64,000 nt of DNA from Eremophila alpestris peregrina (Eukaryota; Chordata; Aves; Passeriformes; Alaudidae): contig WMCF01000003.1 of assembly GCA_009792885.1 (NCBI GenBank), forward strand, positions 15,896,297-15,960,296, given 5' to 3'. Position 1 is the first letter of the stretch, and each line of letters opens with the position of its first letter. This document shows, in pieces, positions 58,841 through 64,000 of the stretch. A program made the translations under genes and the position numbers. Below the pieces are notes generated by a model, which worked only from the letters and a program-made list of their open reading frames with translations, was not told where the DNA came from and did not search any database.

Positions 58841-61800
58841 CTGCACCATAGTGCCATCTAAACAAAAGTCAGCTCCACCTTTAGTGATTCATCCCAAAAA
58901 TGCCAGTCAAGGACACACACTGGGACTCAGATCCATTGTCTTTGAGTTCTGCATTATGTTCTCCTGCTTTCTAATGGGAGGAAACCTCACTCATCCACTG
59001 TCTCCATCATCTCTCAAAGGTCCCTGTCTCTTATTCCAGAGGTGTCCAGCTCACTCAGAACTCTGGGATCTGAGGACAAAAAGACACTTCGAGGCTGACA
59101 GACAGCAACTCAACAGTACCTACAGCAACTACAATCCCATGACAGGTAAATGAGTTTACTCACATGGGTGCATGAACTTTCTGTGAGAGCCATCTGTGGC
59201 TGCTGAACTACAGCAGGATGGGGGGCAGTCCAATCTTGGCAGAGCATCATTAGTCCTCTCTGGACTCCAGGTATTCTTCAATCACAAGGCAGACAACACT
59301 GTTTCCCAGCTGACTTCCACTGTGGGTCGGGAAATGCCTCCACAGGATTTCTTTATGTATGCAAAAGTCACACCAACAGCCCCACCCTGCTCTCCCTCTC
59401 CAGTTTTCTGCAGATTGATTGAAGCTGATGCTTCTTGTGAGAGCTAATTGGAATTACAGTATCCAATGGAAGTCCTCTACATGGTGGTCAGTGTTCCTCA
59501 CTTCTAGTCTAAAACCTTTCAGATGCTGCAATGCTGTGGTTCACACCAGGGGGTCTCCATTTCAACTGGTAGTACAATTGCTTCTCTTCCCAGAACATCC
59601 CAACTTGTATTAAAATCTTACAAACTATCAGCAGAAAGGTAGGATACTGCCCATTATGGACCTCAATCCCTGCAGCACACTCTGTATCACTGGCTATTAC
59701 TACACAATAAGGAGCAAAAAGACAAGTTTAAAGGTGTAAAGAAAACTTCCCAATCTTTAAAATTCCCAAGAAGCTTTAGAGAAGATGGCAAAGGTGGAGG
59801 TGAGCAGCCCTGGCTGGAGTGGCCTGAAGGTTGGGAAGAGAACTGCGGGTGCAGTGATGCTCACATGCTGCTAACAGGTTTATTCTGCTGGCAGGGATTC
59901 CCTTCAGAAGCATTTGGGTAAGTACTGTACACCACCGAGTTCAATCTGTGCTAAGCAGATTAGTTCCTTACCGGTGAAAGGTTCTGGGCAGCAGCAGACA
60001 GTTGCTCACCATGTGATAGGAGGGGGCTGTCATTATGTTTCATAGATATGATATAATTATATGTTCCCTGGAGGGTACTTCTAATTGAATTATAGGGTGT
60101 CTCACAAGTATTCTGGGCAGCGGTTCGAGGAAGCTCTCGCTGCCCAAAACAAGATAGAGATACCCTCTCATTCCATTAGATGTTCTCCCTAGGGAGCAGG
60201 TCATTACCTTATACAGCAATTCACTTTAAAAAATCATCTCCCCCATCAAATTGGAAGAAAGGCACCCTTAGCAGAAGTTTGTTGATGCTCCATACTTGTT
60301 CCTCTCCTCCACTACCTCACAGCCCTACAAGGGAGAAATCCCTTGCCAAGGGCAGTCACCTTCCCCTCCCAGTTAACTGCTGGGCTCCATTCCCAGAGTG
60401 GGGACAAGAAATATGGTGCCATATGAGGTATGACATAACAGGCTACGTGTATGAGGGAATCTAAGCCTTCTTCAAAAAGATCCCAGGAAGCTGTATTCAA
60501 AGGCATTTGGCCTTGTCCCAGGCAAGGCCATTCAGGGGCTCCAGTCAATACAGCACAGCTAGGAAAGGTCTCCCTCAGCCTGCTCATCCATTTTTTCCTG
60601 CTTTCAAATCCCCCAGAGCTGTGAATGACCACCCTGGTCCCTCAGAGACAGACTGAGTGACCCCAGCACAAAGCAGTTTTTTCCCCTGAGGTTGGCCATG
60701 CTTCCATTACCTGGGCACCCAAAGCCAGTGGCTCATTTGACCCTTGGATCTTACTCTCCATTTTAGTCTGGACTCATTCAGTCTTTCCCTCATGAACCAG
60801 AGCTTTCCAGGGGAGCTGCAGCACCAAGCTTGCAAACCCAGCTGCCCTGCTGTCTCTGCACCAGGGCACATCACCTCCTCCAGCTCCTGGATGGCCAAAA
60901 GCACTGCACAGGAACACAGAGGAGATCTACGACTCCCCACAGAGCTTAGAGAAGACAAAAGCCACCTGCCACTTACTGATATTCTCCCAGCACTACAGGC
61001 AGCAGATCCTTTGCTCTTCACCCTCTCCCCTGGGCACTGTGCTCCAAGGAAACCACTCTGCACTTCTCTCCTGCCCTGCCACTGCTGTCTACAACTTACT
61101 GTCAAGCCAGGGGAGATGTCACATCTGTGACGCTGTTCTTTTGCTGCCCCATACCATATAAAGGATGGCTTAATCGTGCCTCTGACTTTTTTTTTTCCCA
61201 GTACCTCAAGGGAAAGCCAGCACCAGCTGTCCACCACAAAGTCTAATGACCTTCTGAAGCTGCCATCAGCTCTGACTCCCACAGACCACGTCTAGCACTG
61301 CTCCATTTCTCAGGCCACAAAAAGAGTGAGAAAGACAATTATGTCAAGAATTTGCTAATCACAAAAAATTAGGACTTTCCAATAGGACAGGCACCATGGT
61401 TGTCACAGAGATAGTGTGCTCAGCTTCTCATGCTTTCCCAGCGCTACAGCCTCTCACACCAGCAGTAGGCAGGCTCCTCCACCCTGCCACAGCTTTCACA
61501 TACTGCTCTGTAGAATCCAGTCGATGAAACCCTAGGAACCCAGCTACAAGGCAAGCAGTTATTGCTCATACAGAGTCCACTCACTGTGCTTCTGCATTAT
61601 TCAGAGTTCTGCCCACCTCTGGTGGTGTCAGCTAACAGAATACATCTGGGAAAAACTGCCAATTCACTTGTTCCCTCCTCCCAGCTCCACCACAGAATGA
61701 GAGCTGCGAGAGTTCACAAAACTACTGTGAGCTATCAAAGCCCACCTCAACCTACTCCAAAAGTAACCATTTCCTATGTCATAGAAAACAGAGCATTTGA

Positions 61801-64000
61801 TATCTTGCAAAGCCAATGCACAGGTCCTGGTACATCCTCCCTAAATAGCATTGTGATCTAGTTGTCTTTGCTGAGAGAAAGAGAGAGCGGTATTAAACCA
61901 AAACTCTCAAGCAGATGAGGTAAAGGAGAGATCAACCCAGGAGGAAAAACAGGTAAAGCACAGATAAGTGGAGCAAAATTCCTACATTAAATATTGATAG
62001 TTTTATCACACTTTTTTCTTTAAAGGATAAAAGTGAAGCAGCACAGTGTAGGTAATTTTCTGAGGGTACGGCACATTTGGTTTGCTTATCTCAGGGGAAG
62101 AAAAACAGAACCACAAAAGGTAATTCCTTAACCCATTTCACTTTAAAAACATACTTTTACACAGAAGAGGTGCAGCAGGAGATAAACCATCAATGACACA
62201 CTCAACCAAACAGCCTCAGCATAGGCAGGAGCAGCCACTCCTGGAAATTCTTTGGAGAAGTGAATGTGGGAGAGAGAAGAGGTTTCTTTCTTCCCCAGCA
62301 CCTGAAAACACCAAAGGAGATTTTCCCCCATCTAACAGAAGGAGCAGGAGAACAGAGCCATGGCTTTTGCTCACATGAAGTACAGCATCAAGTCCTGGTC
62401 TGCTTTTAACACCCAGAAGGTCTCTACATGAGGATGCAGAAGGAGACAGGCAGGACAAGCAGAGGCTATCAGGAATGTACTGTTCAGAGGAGGATTTCCA
62501 ATCACTGCAGTCCAGCTCTGGGGCTGCACCATGCTCCACAGGAAGCTGCTCAGGCTTTGTGGCACCTCAGCAGATGTCTCCACTGGCCTCCTAAGGACAG
62601 TTCCTGCAAGCCCTGGCAGGAAGAACTGGTCCTATCTGATATTCAGACTTCCACCTCACTGCTCTTCCAGCACAATCCACTCAAAGGGTCCAACCCAGGA
62701 AGCAGCCAGTGCTTGCTCAACACCAGGACTGACTTCAGCTGAAATACTCACAGCAATACATGCTGGCACCCAGCACCTAGGCAGGGACTTGAGGGGCCTC
62801 ATCTGTAAACAGCCCATCTGCTAAGACAGCTGTAAATATGTATGAGTCCACACTCCTCACAGCTTTAATCTGCTGTATTCACTGAAACTAAATGGAGGAT
62901 GAACTTGGTCCTTGGTGCTTCAATCAGCTAGCATAGCAAATTCTTTTATCAACTTTTTTCCCTGACAAGAGGTAAGTAAAAACCAAATCACACTGCTAGC
63001 AACAGGTAAATCAGCTCCTATTTTAAACAGCTGCCATCTTACACCAGCATGAGCTGCTTCTCTTTAATCACATCAAAAACATGCTGAAGGTCCTCTGGGC
63101 GGGGATAGTTTAGACTCTGTTGTTCTCTTCATCTCATTTACGAAGGATAAGCCCGTACTAAACACAAATTTTATGGGCACTCTGATTTGTTAGAAGTCAC
63201 AGACACTCACAGCACATTATAATGATGCTGTAAGTAGCATTCCCACTGTTGGCTTTCAAAAAAAAATCCCAGCACATATGATATGATGATACATAGTCCA
63301 TCAAGCTTGCCATAAGCATCTCTTCTTATCCCCTGAAGCTGCATCATTCAAATTGTGCTTTCTCCTTCTTCTTTACATGTGGTAAACAAATAGAACCTGT
63401 GCCTCTAACCCTATGTGTAGTAAAGGGCATGACCTCTAAGTTGCTCATTTTACAAAGGCGCTCCATGCCTTTTGCAAAGACATGGATTGAATACGAGTTA
63501 AGCAGGTAAATCCACAGTAAACTTGTTTTATCTTGTATCAGTTCTGGTGTTTTGTTTGTTTTTAAACCCAAAACTTGGTTGTGTCATTGGTCAAGGGTGT
63601 TTTCCCAAAACTAGGAATATCACTGCCCTCTCCTATACATCCCAGAATGTCCCTTTGAAGGGCCTTCTACTTGAAGAATCTACAAGCTTCCTAAGAGCTG
63701 CTGAAGAGCTGATCTCTGCCATGTGCCTCATTTTTGAGCTGGAGTCCCAGGCCTCCCCTATTTAACACTGTCACATAATGCCTCCTTTGATGGGCAAGAA
63801 GTCACAGTCCCTGAGACAGGATGTTGTTTGTCCTTCATGGACAGAGGGCAAGTATATCCCCCTGCCACCTGCCAACAGGACTATCTGGGAAGGTAAAGGT
63901 CAGCTCAGGGCTTCTCCTCTTCCTAGTGTGGTGTCAAGGTCTCACATTTCTGCAGGCTGGTTTTACAGACACTCCAGAAACAGTTCCCTGACACCTTACA
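58841..64000 (-). other. Large SLC8A3 intron, to the window end
   Basis: No gene seen. It includes a GC hairpin at 60114-60146. The 191-codon minus-strand ORF at 60707-61282 has no recognisable domain. The expected exon 2 of SLC8A3, an uninterrupted reading frame of several hundred codons, is absent and should lie beyond 64000. Confidence 0.62.
60114..60146. repeat. GC-rich hairpin, 9-bp stem, 15-base loop
   Basis: TGGGCAGCG at 60114-60122 and CGCTGCCCA at 60138-60146 pair perfectly. The loop holds a smaller GAG/CTC pairing. Three CpGs within 33 bases in a CpG-poor neighbourhood. Confidence 0.85.

Noticed and set aside
60707..61282. 191-codon minus-strand ORF
   Set aside because: No domain or family resemblance, overlaps another ORF on the opposite strand, and has no flanking splice or promoter evidence.
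1..64000. CRISPR arrays, operons, rRNA or tRNA genes
   Set aside because: No regularly spaced repeats, no prokaryotic gene organisation, and no tRNA cloverleaf or rRNA sequence noticed. A tRNAscan and Infernal run would be the decisive check.

Overview
This window is vertebrate nuclear DNA, almost certainly from a bird. The evidence is several CR1 LINE fragments with the avian 3' end (paired ATTCTRTGA-type terminal repeats), LTR copies of avian endogenous retrovirus type, worn MIR-like SINE fossils, and a gene recognisable by protein sequence. It is not prokaryotic: there is no operon, no dense coding, and no ORF longer than 206 codons. The only coding sequence I can support is two small exons of one gene on the minus strand, SLC8A3 (sodium/calcium exchanger NCX3).

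Layout. Positions 1-1724 are intron downstream of exon B. Exon B is 1725-1828 (104 bp). A 1,375-bp intron at 1829-3203 separates it from exon A at 3204-3310 (107 bp). Everything from 3311 to 64000 is best read as part of one very large upstream intron, because the large exon 2 that encodes the N-terminal membrane domain and CBD1 is not in the window. Within that intron are a probable LTR (about 4236-4486), CR1 fragments (8731-9290, 15773-16189, 26053-26437, 30231-30585, 43055-43395, 58639-58840), two related LTR copies (31820-32340 and 42268-42437), three MIR-like fossils (about 21735, 33875 and 49715) and assorted simple repeats.

How the exons work together. Exons A and B are alternative versions of the same stretch of the cytosolic Ca2+-binding domain CBD2. 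Both have the same splice phases, so exactly one of them keeps the reading frame. Joining A directly to B puts a TAA in frame at the fourth codon of the joined reading, so double inclusion is self-terminating. Each exon is followed, in gene orientation, by a CU-rich intronic tract that could take part in splice choice.

Assembly caution. Positions 16190-16227 are two head-to-head copies of the 19-bp Tn5 mosaic end, the known Nextera mate-pair junction adapter. This is synthetic sequence left in the assembly. The join between 16189 and 16228 should not be trusted, and the ORF starting at 16213 (MYKRQ...) is an adapter artefact.

I found no previously undescribed biological system. The most useful leads are the alternative-exon architecture, the adapter artefact, and a few compact palindromic or CpG-bearing noncoding blocks (19.1 kb, 28.6 kb, 52.2 kb, 53.7-53.9 kb, 60.1 kb) that are candidate regulatory elements.
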